Notes: generated by a model from the sequence alone, not told the origin. Counted from the stretch's first letter, positions 16,583-25,446 are shown. The stretch: DNA of 37,882 nt from Legionella quateirensis (GCF_001467955.1 NZ_LNYR01000041.1:70239-108120), one strand, 5' to 3'. Program-made: numbers and translations.

Positions 16583-18040
16583 ATGATTGATGTCAACATC
16601 TGGTTATCAACAACCGTTCTATTCAAAAAGCGTATTACCAATGGAATTTTCGGTCCTCTGTTTGCATCAGAATCCTCTGGAGAGAATGTAGGACATGCGA
16701 ATCTGACCTTAGATGTTAATGAGAGTTCTGAACACTATCACTATGTAGAAGCACATTTTGGTACCCTGAATCCCAAAAAAACCTTGAGTATAATCCCCAC
16801 TCCAGTAATTGCTAAAGAAAACTGGTCACATGTAGCACCAAAAACAGTTAAAAGCTATCAATTCACTCACAGTAAGTGGCCCAAAACTATACCCAGTTTC
16901 GGAAGTATTTTTATAAAGGATACCAAACGCAGTATGCATCTGGGTTCTGGAACAATAGGCATTGAAGCTGATTTTAATACTCATGACAATGACATGATGA
17001 GAGAAGATGAGGGCAAGACATCTCATGTAGTGAAACATAAGAAACCCAGTAACGATTTTATTCAATCTGAAAAAAGAAAAAATCTTGACCTGCTGACCAA
17101 TTTAAGCACTCTGGAAGTTAATTTTGAAAATTTAACCAAATGGCAAAATAAACTGGAACAACTTCAAATAGATAGAGCACGTCTCACAGGACTCCTCGAA
17201 CACAATACAACCTCACATAAGAATGAAATTAATGCACTTAAATCCAATATTCAAAAAAATTCATCCAGTCTGGAGCAGATCAGCAAAAAATTAATTGCTT
17301 TAGGAAGAACTTACAGCTATTTAAACATCGTTCAAAATAGAGATACTGATACTCAAAAACAATTTTTAACCATCAAGGCGCAAATACAGAGTTTACAACA
17401 GGAGAGGGAACATCTCGTACATGAGAACCAGGAGTTCCTGAGAACCATTGATGAACTTGAATTAATTTTTGCAGACCAAATCAATAAAATTAACGATGAT
17501 ATTAAGAGCAATGAACGCACTATTCATTATTATACTGGCAGGATAGAAAAGGTTCAGCAGGAAACTAATGGAAGAACCCTTGAAGATTTGAATTTAATGC
17601 GTGCGGAATCTCGTAACCGAGTCGATTACACCTCTCGTAAAGAACAATTTTTACTTACTCATGAAAAAACTGAAGGCAGGCATCCTGATCACATCATTAA
17701 GCTACCAGTTCAATCGGACGGTTGGGATTACTATGTAGATGAAATTAAAATTCTCGAAGCCATGCAAAAAGAGCGTCAAAGCAGTACCTATTCCTTTATT
17801 TTCAATAACTGCGCTACCAGTGTTAAACGGTGTATATTAGCCGGTATAGACAAAACTTTGCGCGATCATTTAATCGATGCAGGATTGAAACAATCCTTTT
17901 TTAAGTTGAACACAATTGAAACCTGCAAAGGTTTAAGAACCTGGGCGAGAACGTTGGAAGCCAGTTTGATACGACTGAACTTTCCAACCCCGGAACAAGA
18001 AGATACCAAACCAGTAAGCCACCGTGCATTGGGAGCTTAA
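16583..18040 (+). CDS. Candidate Dot/Icm effector: coiled-coil protein with possible permuted papain-like fold
   Basis: 485 residues, cytosolic type without signal peptide. The N-terminal region has GHANLTL (His38) in a predicted strand and the C-terminal region has YSFIFNNCATSVKRCI (Cys410). A His-containing strand early and a Cys at the start of a helix late is the order seen in circularly permuted NlpC/P60-like proteins (DUF4105, LRAT-like and similar). A long coiled coil (about 165-345) lies between. The C-terminus carries EQED at -15 to -12 and ends RALGA, resembling the acidic E-block of Dot/Icm signals. The promoter has a PmrA-type box. I recall lem28 (lpg2603) near this place in L. 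pneumophila; that protein is described as a kinase, and I see no kinase motif here, so I do not assign the name. Confidence 0.7.
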   Translation: MIDVNIWLSTTVLFKKRITNGIFGPLFASESSGENVGHANLTLDVNESSEHYHYVEAHFGTLNPKKTLSIIPTPVIAKENWSHVAPKTVKSYQFTHSKWPKTIPSFGSIFIKDTKRSMHLGSGTIGIEADFNTHDNDMMREDEGKTSHVVKHKKPSNDFIQSEKRKNLDLLTNLSTLEVNFENLTKWQNKLEQLQIDRARLTGLLEHNTTSHKNEINALKSNIQKNSSSLEQISKKLIALGRTYSYLNIVQNRDTDTQKQFLTIKAQIQSLQQEREHLVHENQEFLRTIDELELIFADQINKINDDIKSNERTIHYYTGRIEKVQQETNGRTLEDLNLMRAESRNRVDYTSRKEQFLLTHEKTEGRHPDHIIKLPVQSDGWDYYVDEIKILEAMQKERQSSTYSFIFNNCATSVKRCILAGIDKTLRDHLIDAGLKQSFFKLNTIETCKGLRTWARTLEASLIRLNFPTPEQEDTKPVSHRALGA

Positions 18041-18041
18041 A

Positions 18042-18488
18042 TCAAGCAAATTTAAGTTGTCTCCAGGCTTCGAATAAAATAATAGCCACTGCATTGGATA
18101 AATTCAGGCTGCGACTATTCTCAACCATTGGAATACGAATGGATGGATATTGAGTTCTAATATCGGCAGGCAATCCACGCGTTTCTGGTCCAAATAATAA
18201 GACGTCTTCTGATTGATAATGGACGTCGCTGTAGGTCTGCTCGGTCTTGGTCGTACAACAAAAAATTCTACGTCCCACATGCTGTGTTTGAAAATCGCTC
18301 CAATCCTGATAGTGTTGAACCGAAGCCCATTCATGATAATCCAAACCAGCTCGACGCATCCGTTTATCATCCAATTCAAAACCTAAAGGATGAATCAAAT
18401 GAAGCTGAGCACCACTGTTTGCACATAATCGAATGATATTGCCAGTATTAGGAGGAATTTCAGGCTGATAAAGTGCAATATGTAACAT
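18042..18488 (-). CDS. trmL: tRNA (cytidine(34)-2'-O)-methyltransferase TrmL
   Basis: 148 residues from the ATG at 18488, preceded by GAGGT; a longer in-frame ORF to 18551 adds an unlikely N-terminus. SPOUT fold: [13 protein letters not shown] near the N-terminus, FGPETRGLP and [18 protein letters not shown] with the deep trefoil knot that binds SAM. It 2'-O-methylates the wobble base of certain leucine tRNAs. Convergent with the effector candidate, one base apart. Confidence 0.93.
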   Translation of the reverse strand: MLHIALYQPEIPPNTGNIIRLCANSGAQLHLIHPLGFELDDKRMRRAGLDYHEWASVQHYQDWSDFQTQHVGRRIFCCTTKTEQTYSDVHYQSEDVLLFGPETRGLPADIRTQYPSIRIPMVENSRSLNLSNAVAIILFEAWRQLKFA

Positions 18489-18561
18489 GTGTTTGTACCT
18501 CGTTCTGTTTCCAGGTTGAATAGAGCCATAGCAATTGGCCGTAATGTACATGAAAAACGAT

Positions 18562-19425
18562 TTACTGAATACTGTTTATCAAACTAGTAAAATAACTGGG
18601 GGGTTCTGTACGTGGATACCATGCCAAAGCGACTGAATTCGCATAAATTTTATTCTCGTTTAATACATGGAGCTCACCGGATTTTAAATAAGGATCTGCG
18701 AATTCTTTAGTTAAAACTCCATAACCAAAACCTGCGATAAATAATTGAGCGATACTTTCAGTATTGTTGATAAAATGACGTTCCGTTTGAATTTCTTCAA
18801 GCAAATCAAATTCTTTTAAATAAGTAAACGTCATGTCATCTGATGTATCAAAATCAATTATGTGTTCCGTCCTGATAATGTCATTTAAAGTTCGGTGCTT
18901 CCATTTGGAAGAACATACCAATAAATATTGTTCTTCTGCGAGTATTTTATGCGTCATTTCTGGTGAAATATGTTCTGGTTTTAACAGAACCAAATCACTG
19001 TCACCTGATTTAAGTTTTTGGCTTAAATCAGGTGAATCATCAATTTGATACGACATGAACAAATTGGGGAATTTTTTCATTACCGCCGTACATTGAGGTA
19101 CTATTCGTGAACGCATAATACTGGCTGGACCAGCAATTTTGACTCGAGCAATTGAGGTAACTCCTGAACCATGAATATTAGCCAGCAATTCCCCTCCCAT
19201 TGCCAGTACCTGTTGGCAAAAACGATGTAATTCCTTACCTTCTGCTGTAAGCAGCATACCGCGTCGACTTCTAATAAATAAAGTCGTCCTCATCTTTTGC
19301 TCTAACATGCGCAACCGTTGGGTTATTGCGGTTTGAGTTAAATTTAATACAGCGGCAGCGGCATGCACCGTACCTTCTTTAATAATTGCTTCAAAGGCGA
19401 TTAATTGGGGATCAAGTAAAATCAA
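18562..19425 (-). CDS. LysR-family regulator, ArgP-like
   Basis: 287 residues with an N-terminal winged helix-turn-helix (about 7-65; [20 protein letters not shown], then [15 protein letters not shown]) and a LysR substrate-binding domain. The pattern is close to ArgP (IciA) proteins, which sense lysine or arginine, but the effector is unknown here. The start is TTG: no in-frame ATG occurs before residue 35, and an upstream stop limits the frame. It is divergent from the arginase-family gene, the classical layout for a LysR regulator and its target. An inverted repeat AATTCAT-N15-ATGAATT lies between the genes. Confidence 0.87.
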   Translation of the reverse strand: MILLDPQLIAFEAIIKEGTVHAAAAVLNLTQTAITQRLRMLEQKMRTTLFIRSRRGMLLTAEGKELHRFCQQVLAMGGELLANIHGSGVTSIARVKIAGPASIMRSRIVPQCTAVMKKFPNLFMSYQIDDSPDLSQKLKSGDSDLVLLKPEHISPEMTHKILAEEQYLLVCSSKWKHRTLNDIIRTEHIIDFDTSDDMTFTYLKEFDLLEEIQTERHFINNTESIAQLFIAGFGYGVLTKEFADPYLKSGELHVLNENKIYANSVALAWYPRTEPPSYFTSLINSIQ

Positions 19426-19428
19426 TTT

Positions 19429-19457
19429 AATTCATCAAATAATAAAATTAATGAATT
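19429..19457. promoter_or_regulatory. Candidate LysR operator in the divergent spacer
   Basis: AATTCAT, 15 bases, ATGAATT: a 7-base perfect inverted repeat just upstream of the regulator start and about 23 bases before TACAAT (19480-19485), a possible -10 of the divergent gene. Position suits autoregulation and activation. Confidence 0.4.
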
Positions 19458-19533
19458 ATATTTGTTTTTAGTTCCTGGGTACAATAGAAACCTAAACATA
19501 ATCATTTTTTATACCCTATGTAAGGAGTCGTAT

Positions 19534-20409
19534 ATGAACAAACTAATTTATGCTGAAGCTCAGGATCCCGGTGCACAGTGTATTTTATTCGGTGCCAATA
19601 CTCAGAAGGCAGGTACGGCACCAACCTTTTCCAAACCATCCGAACGGGAGCTATTCTCTGCTGATTTTATTAGACAGGTGGACAACACTTTATATTCCCT
19701 TCCAGAAAATTTTAAATCAGGAGCACAATTATTTGATGCCGGAAACTTACCTATCAACCATCACAGCATGGAAGAAGAAATAGAACTCGTTTCATCGTTC
19801 TTTAGTCAATGCCTGGAAAATAAACAAATACCCATCTGCCTTGGTGGTGATCATACAATAAAATATGCGGCTTTAAAGGCTTTAGATCACGTGATGCCCG
19901 GACAATACGGTGTTGTGTATCTGGATGCTCATCCTGATTGCGAAGAACAGAGCAGATTATCCTACAGCTCTATTTTACATCATGGATTTTTATTACCGTC
20001 GTTGAAACCGCAACAGATTATGCTGACGGGTATTCGACAATTTACATCTAGTGAAGCTAGAGCACTATGCCGTTATCAACCAGAAATTGGCATCATTAAA
20101 GGAAGTGAGTTTAATAATACCCATATAATAGAACTAGGTCAGAAAATTGTCGCACAATTCAAACATCTGAACTATCTCTACTTTTCCATTGATCTTGATG
20201 GATTGGATCCATCCTGCGCACCGGCAGTAGAAAGTCCATACCCAGGAGGCCCTAATTTAAATCAGCTTCTTTACCTCATCCATTATTTAAGAGAACAGTT
20301 CACCTTCGTCGGAATGGATATAAGTGAATTCATTCCCTATCTGGATACACAACACATTACGGCCTTATGTGCGTCTCGCATACTGAAGGAATTTTATAGT
20401 GTAATCTGA
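19534..20409 (+). CDS. Arginase/agmatinase-family ureohydrolase
   Basis: 291 residues from the ATG at 19534, which has TAAGGAG 6 bases upstream; an in-frame extension to 19462 would cross the promoter. The dimanganese ligands are present: GGDH with His107, DAHPD with Asp131, His133 and Asp135, and SIDLDGLDP with Asp220 and Asp222 (Asp225 completes the motif). The family hydrolyses guanidino or formimino groups of arginine, agmatine or formiminoglutamate. The substrate loop after DAHPD (CEEQSRLSY) does not match the arginase or agmatinase forms I know, so the substrate is open. Probably controlled by the divergent LysR protein. Confidence 0.85.
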   Translation: MNKLIYAEAQDPGAQCILFGANTQKAGTAPTFSKPSERELFSADFIRQVDNTLYSLPENFKSGAQLFDAGNLPINHHSMEEEIELVSSFFSQCLENKQIPICLGGDHTIKYAALKALDHVMPGQYGVVYLDAHPDCEEQSRLSYSSILHHGFLLPSLKPQQIMLTGIRQFTSSEARALCRYQPEIGIIKGSEFNNTHIIELGQKIVAQFKHLNYLYFSIDLDGLDPSCAPAVESPYPGGPNLNQLLYLIHYLREQFTFVGMDISEFIPYLDTQHITALCASRILKEFYSVI

Positions 20410-20470
20410 CCAAGGAACTTCATCAGTTCTTCATGAGTGTAAGTACGACCGTAAATTAGGTCTGTAACTA

Positions 20471-20541
20471 GGGTATGTTGACAATTATGATTTCGACGTC
20501 GAGGGACGTTGGGAATATTTTGGTGAATTGTCAACACACTC
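20471..20541. repeat. Small element with terminal inverted repeats, copy 1
   Basis: The ends GGGTATGTTGACAATT (20471-20486) and AATTGTCAACACACTC (20526-20541) match as inverted repeats at 14 of 16 positions. The interior contains an ATATTCCCAACG-type segment on the minus strand. A related sequence occurs at 37726-37769. This looks like a dispersed intergenic repeat or MITE-like element; no transposase is present. Confidence 0.65.
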
Positions 20542-20593
20542 TAATCGATAATCAGATTTTTAAATGATGTTTTAATTGCCGGCAATCCTGATG

Positions 20594-20630
20594 AATAAAA
20601 TAAAAGTAATGTCGTTTGAAAACACGACAT
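20594..20630 (-). terminator. Intrinsic terminator of the GRDP-like gene
   Basis: On the minus strand ATGTCGT-GTTTTCAA-ACGACAT followed by TACTTTTATTTTATT, starting 7 bases after the stop codon. A 7-base-pair stem and a T-rich tract give a good rho-independent pattern. Confidence 0.62.
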
Positions 20631-20637
20631 CTGATTA

Positions 20638-21051
20638 TCATGATTCATGTGTTAAAGCGTTTGAAAATCGTCGTGCCACCCAATCGTGATCGAGGTAATC
20701 AAAACAATCCTGCAAAAAATCAGTTAATTCATCCTCTTCCAGGATATGCTCAAAACCGATTGGTTCCACGTCGTGATGAACATATTCACCAAAATAATGC
20801 ATTGAAAAATCAATATAATCCCGTGTATGCAAAATAAACGTATGCCACATCTCATCTAAAATCAATAAAGGACCAAAAAGATACGTTTTTTTGCCCATTT
20901 TAGATCGCTGATTGTTTAACCACATCCAGGATAATAAATCTTCAAATATACATCGACCATCATCCAAAGAAAATTCGGGATGATGGTAACAGAACTGTGT
21001 GATAATTTTTTGATTTTTATAGGTTTTCAGTTCGTCGAGCTTGAAATTCAT
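20638..21051 (-). CDS. GRDP-like protein (glycine-rich-domain-protein-like fold)
   Basis: 137 residues from the ATG at 21051, which overlaps the stop of a 26-codon ORF (TAATG); a TTG start four codons upstream is also possible. The central motif LDEMWHTFILHTRDYIDF followed by HYFGEYVHHD is the signature of the conserved N-terminal region of GRDP-like proteins: Trp-His, a conserved Tyr and a His pair, possibly metal-binding. No signal peptide; acidic C-terminal half (ILEEDELTDFLQDCFDYLDHD). Function unknown. Third gene of a likely unit after the glutamine amidotransferase. Confidence 0.72.
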   Translation of the reverse strand: MNFKLDELKTYKNQKIITQFCYHHPEFSLDDGRCIFEDLLSWMWLNNQRSKMGKKTYLFGPLLILDEMWHTFILHTRDYIDFSMHYFGEYVHHDVEPIGFEHILEEDELTDFLQDCFDYLDHDWVARRFSNALTHES

Positions 21052-21131
21052 TATCTGCAACAAGTTTTTTTAGCACTAGGCTTCTTGGTAACAAAACGAA
21101 TAATTCGGCAAATCATTTCTTCTTTAGTCAT
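21051..21131 (-). CDS. Small basic ORF, 26 residues, coupled to the GRDP-like gene
   Basis: ATG at 21131 preceded by GAGATGATT; the product is 26 residues, starts MTKEEMICRIIRFV and ends KKTCCR, with net positive charge and three cysteines. Its TAA overlaps the ATG of the downstream gene by one base, and the upstream amidotransferase gene ends 45 bases before it. The ribosome site, overlap and clean frame argue that it is translated, either as a real microprotein or as a coupling leader ORF; a frameshifted N-terminus of the downstream gene is the alternative. Confidence 0.5.
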   Translation of the reverse strand: MTKEEMICRIIRFVTKKPSAKKTCCR

Positions 21132-21176
21132 AATCATCTCAATAAATGAATAAGGATTGATAGTTTATCCTATTGT

Positions 21177-22016
21177 TTAGAAAGGACGCAATTGAATGTT
21201 TTTATTTTCATCAATTAGCAACATATGCTGCGCGGGCACATCTTCCCATCCATCGGCCAAATCATTCAGTTTTTCAGAGGATACGACAATATAAGCAGGT
21301 TTTCCCTCTTCCTTTATCCATAATCCATGAGTCGCTAAAACATATCCAACCAGATAATGTAATGTCAAAGGTTTCGTTTTTTTATGACTGGTATATCGTG
21401 TTGCGACTATTCTCTTTCCATCGGTAAGACATACATTATAATAAGAAACACCAGTATGTCCGAACTCTCTTATTACATCCTCGATTCTAAGTATCGTTTC
21501 TTGCAAAACATCTGCAACAACAGTGATTTGACTTAAATCTCGTCCTTTGGCAAGTTGCAAAAATAAACCAAATAAATGCTCGGAATCCGTATCACCTTTT
21601 ACCCAGTGATAAATATCATCATCCAATAAATGCCGTATGTGCCGTTTGACATCGATAAAATCATTAATTTCACCGTTGTGCATTAACATCCAGTCGCCAT
21701 AAACGAAGGGATGGCAATTAAAATTGGTAACTCCACCAGCACTGGCAGAGCGGACATGGGCAAAAAAACAAGGAGATTGAATTTTGGCGGTTAAATTCAA
21801 CAAATTTCTATCATTCCAGGCAGGAAAAACAGAGGTAAATAAAGCAGGATCAGAACTGACTTCTGGAGCATACCAACCGACACCAAAACCATCACCATTA
21901 GTTCGCAAATTGGTTTCACGGGCATGAAGGCTCTGCATTATTATTGAGTTTTTAGGTGTGACTAATACATTTTCCAATAAAGTTGAACGTCCCAAATATG
22001 CAACGAGTCGACACAT
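21177..22016 (-). CDS. Class II glutamine amidotransferase (YafJ-like)
   Basis: 279 residues. After Met removal the nucleophile is Cys2 (MCRLVAYLG), the N-terminal cysteine of Ntn-type amidotransferases. Further family motifs are NGDGFGVGWY, FFAHVRSASAGGVTNFNCHPF and LMHNGEI, then DTDSEHLFGLFL. No partner synthase domain is fused, so it is a stand-alone glutaminase domain like E. coli YafJ, with an unknown ammonia acceptor. GGGAGA lies about 6 bases before the ATG. First gene of a probable unit with the small ORF and the GRDP-like gene. Confidence 0.9.
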   Translation of the reverse strand: MCRLVAYLGRSTLLENVLVTPKNSIIMQSLHARETNLRTNGDGFGVGWYAPEVSSDPALFTSVFPAWNDRNLLNLTAKIQSPCFFAHVRSASAGGVTNFNCHPFVYGDWMLMHNGEINDFIDVKRHIRHLLDDDIYHWVKGDTDSEHLFGLFLQLAKGRDLSQITVVADVLQETILRIEDVIREFGHTGVSYYNVCLTDGKRIVATRYTSHKKTKPLTLHYLVGYVLATHGLWIKEEGKPAYIVVSSEKLNDLADGWEDVPAQHMLLIDENKNIQLRPF

Positions 22017-22108
22017 AATATCTCCCTATGGTTAACATTTTATACTGCTGTTCGCATACCATTCGCTAACACCAGGATCTGTATAAAATGGTTCTACAAC
22101 CCCTTCCT

Positions 22109-22165
22109 GGCGCGGCATGTCCGCGCCATCCAAAAGACACTAGATACCGCGGACATGCCGCGGTA
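22109..22165. repeat. REPIN-like doublet of GC-rich palindromes
   Basis: GGCGCGGCATGTCCGCGCC (22109-22127; 7-base-pair stem, loop CATGT) and a second 21-base hairpin at 22145-22165 (TACCGCGG/CCGCGGTA stems, loop ACATG) are inverted copies separated by 17 bases; the cores GCGGCATGTCCGCG and CGCGGACATGCCGC are exact complements. Their GC content is far above the flanks. This is the layout of REP doublets; no RAYT transposase is in the window. Confidence 0.75.
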
Positions 22166-22251
22166 CGTGTGCGATTACTGATAATGAAAAAAACTACTAT
22201 CATTAGACCAGACTGAATTATCTAAAGTAAATTTTGCCTGCTCCTACTCAT

Positions 22252-24285
22252 TTACCAAATAACACATCTGTTTTTATTCACCATAGCGCTGTTGTCCGGA
22301 AGTTTATAAGCTTCTTGAAATTGAGGCATATTGGCAAAACTTCCATTAACTCGATATTGAGCTGGCGGATGAGGATCAGTTGTTATCTGGTTCTGTAATT
22401 GTTGCGGTCTAATATTTTTTGCCCAAACATGTGCTGCGCCCAGGAAAAATTGCTGAGAGGGAGTAACACCATCAATGGTTTTAGCATTTTTATAATCATT
22501 TGATTGTAAAAATGCTTTATAAGCTAAAATCAGACCACCTAAATCTGCAGCAGCTTCACCAACAACCAATTTACCCTGTACGTGCAGAGTACCATCAACC
22601 TTATAGTTGGAAAATTGATCTGCAATACATTGAGTCGCTTTTTTAAATTTGGTCAAATCTTCGGGCTTCCACCAATTATTCAGATTTCCATAACCATCAA
22701 ATTGTGCCCCCTGATCATCAAAACCATGGGTAATTTCATGCCCCATAACAAATCCTATAGCCCCATAATTCACTGCTGCAGGTGCATCAGGGTCAAAGAA
22801 AGGAGCTTGCAATATCCCGGCTGGCATATTGATGTTGTTCATGGAAACATCATAATAGGCATTGATCGTTTGTGGTGTCATCTCCCATTCGGATTTATCT
22901 ATGGGCTTACCAATTTTATCCAGATCTCTATTGATTAAAAATTCATTAGCTCGTATTACGTTTAAAACATAAGGTCCTCTATCCACTTTAAGTTTGGAAT
23001 AATCCCACCACTTTGTAGGATAACCAATCCGCTCCTGCATTAAATCGAGTTTCTTTAACGCTTCTTTTCGAGTTTCAGGTGACATCCAACTCAAGGAACT
23101 TAAATCTTGCCGCAAAACGCCGCGAATGTTCTTCAGGATTTCTTCAACCTGCTCTTTAGCCTTGGGAGGAAAATACTGTTCTACATACATTTTACCAATT
23201 GCAAAACCAAGAGCTCCATTTTCAGTACTCACTACCCTTTTCCAGCGAGGTAATATTTTTTCAATTCCTGTAAGAGCGCTAACCATTTTAAAATTCTGCT
23301 CAATAAAAGGCTTAGACAAGTAGGAAGCAAAAGCGTCAATCAAATGCCAGCGCAAATAAATTTTCCACTCATCCAGACTGATGGTTTTTAATAAGTTATT
23401 CATTCCCTTAAAAAATTCAGGCATGGCTAAATTAATACTGGTAAGTTGCCCCTGGCCTATAGCCTTTAGGTAGAATTGCCATGAAAAATCAGGAGTAATT
23501 TGCTCCAGTTCATTTAGAGTCATAATATGATATACAGCTTTGGGATCACGACGTTCTATTATAGGCATGGAAATTTTGGCGAGTTTGGTTTCGATATCCA
23601 TTACAATTTTTGCTTCCTTGGCCGCTTTATCCGGGCTGTCGCCAAGTAACTGAAACATCTTGTCAAGATGGTTTACATAAGCGTCACGAATTTTTTTAAA
23701 TTTTGGATTGTCGCTTAAATAATAATCTCGTTCAGGCAAACCTAGGCCACTCTGAACGGCAGCCCCTATCATCAACGTACTGTTTTTATAATCCTGCATA
23801 CTGCCAAAACCAAATAAAGCATCAACACCAATTTGATGTAAATGAACCAGTTCCTTTTGTAGATCTTCAAGAGTGTTTATTGCCTCAATTTGAGCAAATT
23901 CGGATTGAATTGGAGCAATACCTACTTTATTGATGGTATCCTCATCCATACCACTAAAATAAAAATCCCCTACTTTTTGTTCGATACTGCCCGGTTTGAC
24001 GTGGGTATTTTGGGAAGCCTTGATGAGCATCTGATGAATAATATCCTGAATGTGTTCATTAAGAATATTAAAACTGTCCCAAGAAGCATATTCAGCAGGA
24101 ATAGGATTATTTTTTTGCCAGCTTCCATTGGCGTAAGAGTAGTAATCTTGACCTGGTAAGACTTTAGAATCGATCCATTGCAGACGCAGAGCATTACGTT
24201 GTTTCGTGGTAATATCTGCATCTGCGGAACAAACTGCTGAACTATAAATCAGTGGAAGAGCAATTAATCCTATTTTGAATTTCAT
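22252..24285 (-). CDS. M13-family zinc metallopeptidase (neprilysin/PepO-like)
   Basis: 677 residues with a signal peptide (to about residue 21). The zinc site is HEITH (516-520) plus Glu577 in GEAAAD; NNINMPAGILQAPFF before it and NIRPQQLQNQITTDPHPP near 625-640 complete the family pattern, and the C-terminus CVIW is the conserved end of M13 enzymes. It is periplasmic or secreted and cuts oligopeptides. Length is normal. AAGGAG precedes the ATG. A 13-base near-palindrome TCAATAGTATTGA (24350-24362) lies in its upstream region and could be an operator. Confidence 0.94.
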   Translation of the reverse strand: MKFKIGLIALPLIYSSAVCSADADITTKQRNALRLQWIDSKVLPGQDYYSYANGSWQKNNPIPAEYASWDSFNILNEHIQDIIHQMLIKASQNTHVKPGSIEQKVGDFYFSGMDEDTINKVGIAPIQSEFAQIEAINTLEDLQKELVHLHQIGVDALFGFGSMQDYKNSTLMIGAAVQSGLGLPERDYYLSDNPKFKKIRDAYVNHLDKMFQLLGDSPDKAAKEAKIVMDIETKLAKISMPIIERRDPKAVYHIMTLNELEQITPDFSWQFYLKAIGQGQLTSINLAMPEFFKGMNNLLKTISLDEWKIYLRWHLIDAFASYLSKPFIEQNFKMVSALTGIEKILPRWKRVVSTENGALGFAIGKMYVEQYFPPKAKEQVEEILKNIRGVLRQDLSSLSWMSPETRKEALKKLDLMQERIGYPTKWWDYSKLKVDRGPYVLNVIRANEFLINRDLDKIGKPIDKSEWEMTPQTINAYYDVSMNNINMPAGILQAPFFDPDAPAAVNYGAIGFVMGHEITHGFDDQGAQFDGYGNLNNWWKPEDLTKFKKATQCIADQFSNYKVDGTLHVQGKLVVGEAAADLGGLILAYKAFLQSNDYKNAKTIDGVTPSQQFFLGAAHVWAKNIRPQQLQNQITTDPHPPAQYRVNGSFANMPQFQEAYKLPDNSAMVNKNRCVIW

Positions 24286-24458
24286 CGTGCGACTCCTTTG
24301 CCTTTATATCGAGAGTATTTTACTAATTAATAGAATACAACCAATTAATTCAATAGTATTGAGATTTATGCGTATCTTTTAAAGTACTAATTTAATGAGA
24401 ACCATCTTATGACCCTAATGGAACACCTTTACTGCGGGGAAGAACTGATTAATAAATC

Positions 24459-24518
24459 GTACCATCATAATTTCTCAGCCTTTATTCCAAAAAAAGCTAA
24501 AAATTAACCTGATGGTAC
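24459..24518 (-). repeat. Inverted repeat downstream of lpxC
   Basis: GTACCATCA (24459-24467) and TGATGGTAC (24510-24518) are perfect inverted repeats of 9 bases, with a second inner stem AGCCTTT/AAAAGCT, beginning 14 bases after the lpxC stop. It may form a long 3' hairpin; the classical T tract is absent at its end, so a terminator role is uncertain. Confidence 0.45.
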
Positions 24519-24531
24519 ACTTTATCTTGTA

Positions 24532-25446
24532 TTAGGCTTCGACAGGATAATATTCAGATTGCATTGATGGCAAATAATTTTCTGCATCAAAATAGGTATA
24601 TTCCCAAGCATCTTGCCTGACCATTAATTCACGTAATAGTCTGTTATTCAGTTCGTGGCCTGATTTATACCCTTCAAATGCACCAATTAAACTGGAACCC
24701 AACAGATATAAGTCACCGATTGCATCCAGAACTTTATGAGTCACGAATTCAGACTCAAAACGTAATCCATCTTCATTAAGGACACGGTAATTATCAACAA
24801 CGATAGCATTATCCAAACTACCGCCTTTAGCTAAATCACATTCCCTTAATTTTTCATAATCGGAAAGGAAACCAAAAGTCCTGGCTCGGCATACTTCTTT
24901 AACGTAGGAAGTGCCGGAAAAATCAAAACAGACGGTCTGTGGCTTGTCATTAAATACGGGATGATCAAAATCAATTGTAAAGGAAACCTTATACCCTTTG
25001 TGTGGCAGGAACTGCACGTATTTACCATTGTCTTCAACACGAATGGGCTTAAGAATACGGATATACTTCTTGGCAGCATTTTGCTCTTTTATGCCAGCAG
25101 ATTGAATTAGAAAAACAAACGGTGCTGCGCTGCCATCCATAATGGGCAGCTCGGGCGCATTAACATCAATATAGGCATTATCAATACCTAAACCAGCCAA
25201 AGCAGACAGAAGATGTTCCACAGTTGCAATTTTAACGCTTCCATGATGTAACGTAGTACAGAGCATGGTATCCCCGACATATTCGTAGGATGCTGGAATT
25301 TCAACGACTGGTGACAGATCCACTCTTCTAAAAACTATCCCTGTATTAACAGGAGCGGGTCTTAAGGTTAAAAGCACTTTCTCACCGGAATGCAACCCAA
25401 CGCCAGTAGCCTGGATTACCTTTTTAGGAGTTCTTTGTTTTATCAT
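24532..25446 (-). CDS. lpxC: UDP-3-O-acyl-N-acetylglucosamine deacetylase
   Basis: 304 residues, the committed step of lipid A synthesis. Zinc and catalytic residues are in place one position before the E. coli numbering: Glu77-His78 in VEHLLSAL, His237 and Asp241 in [10 protein letters not shown], and His264 in [14 protein letters not shown] lies about 9 bases before the ATG. Last gene of the dcw region, 342 bases from ftsZ, so it probably also has its own promoter. In E. coli its level is set by FtsH proteolysis; this cannot be judged here. Confidence 0.97.
   Translation of the reverse strand: MIKQRTPKKVIQATGVGLHSGEKVLLTLRPAPVNTGIVFRRVDLSPVVEIPASYEYVGDTMLCTTLHHGSVKIATVEHLLSALAGLGIDNAYIDVNAPELPIMDGSAAPFVFLIQSAGIKEQNAAKKYIRILKPIRVEDNGKYVQFLPHKGYKVSFTIDFDHPVFNDKPQTVCFDFSGTSYVKEVCRARTFGFLSDYEKLRECDLAKGGSLDNAIVVDNYRVLNEDGLRFESEFVTHKVLDAIGDLYLLGSSLIGAFEGYKSGHELNNRLLRELMVRQDAWEYTYFDAENYLPSMQSEYYPVEA

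Noticed and set aside
20609..20630. Hairpin as an operator of the arginase-family gene
   Set aside because: It lies 200 bases past that gene and is better explained as the terminator of the minus-strand gene ending at 20638.
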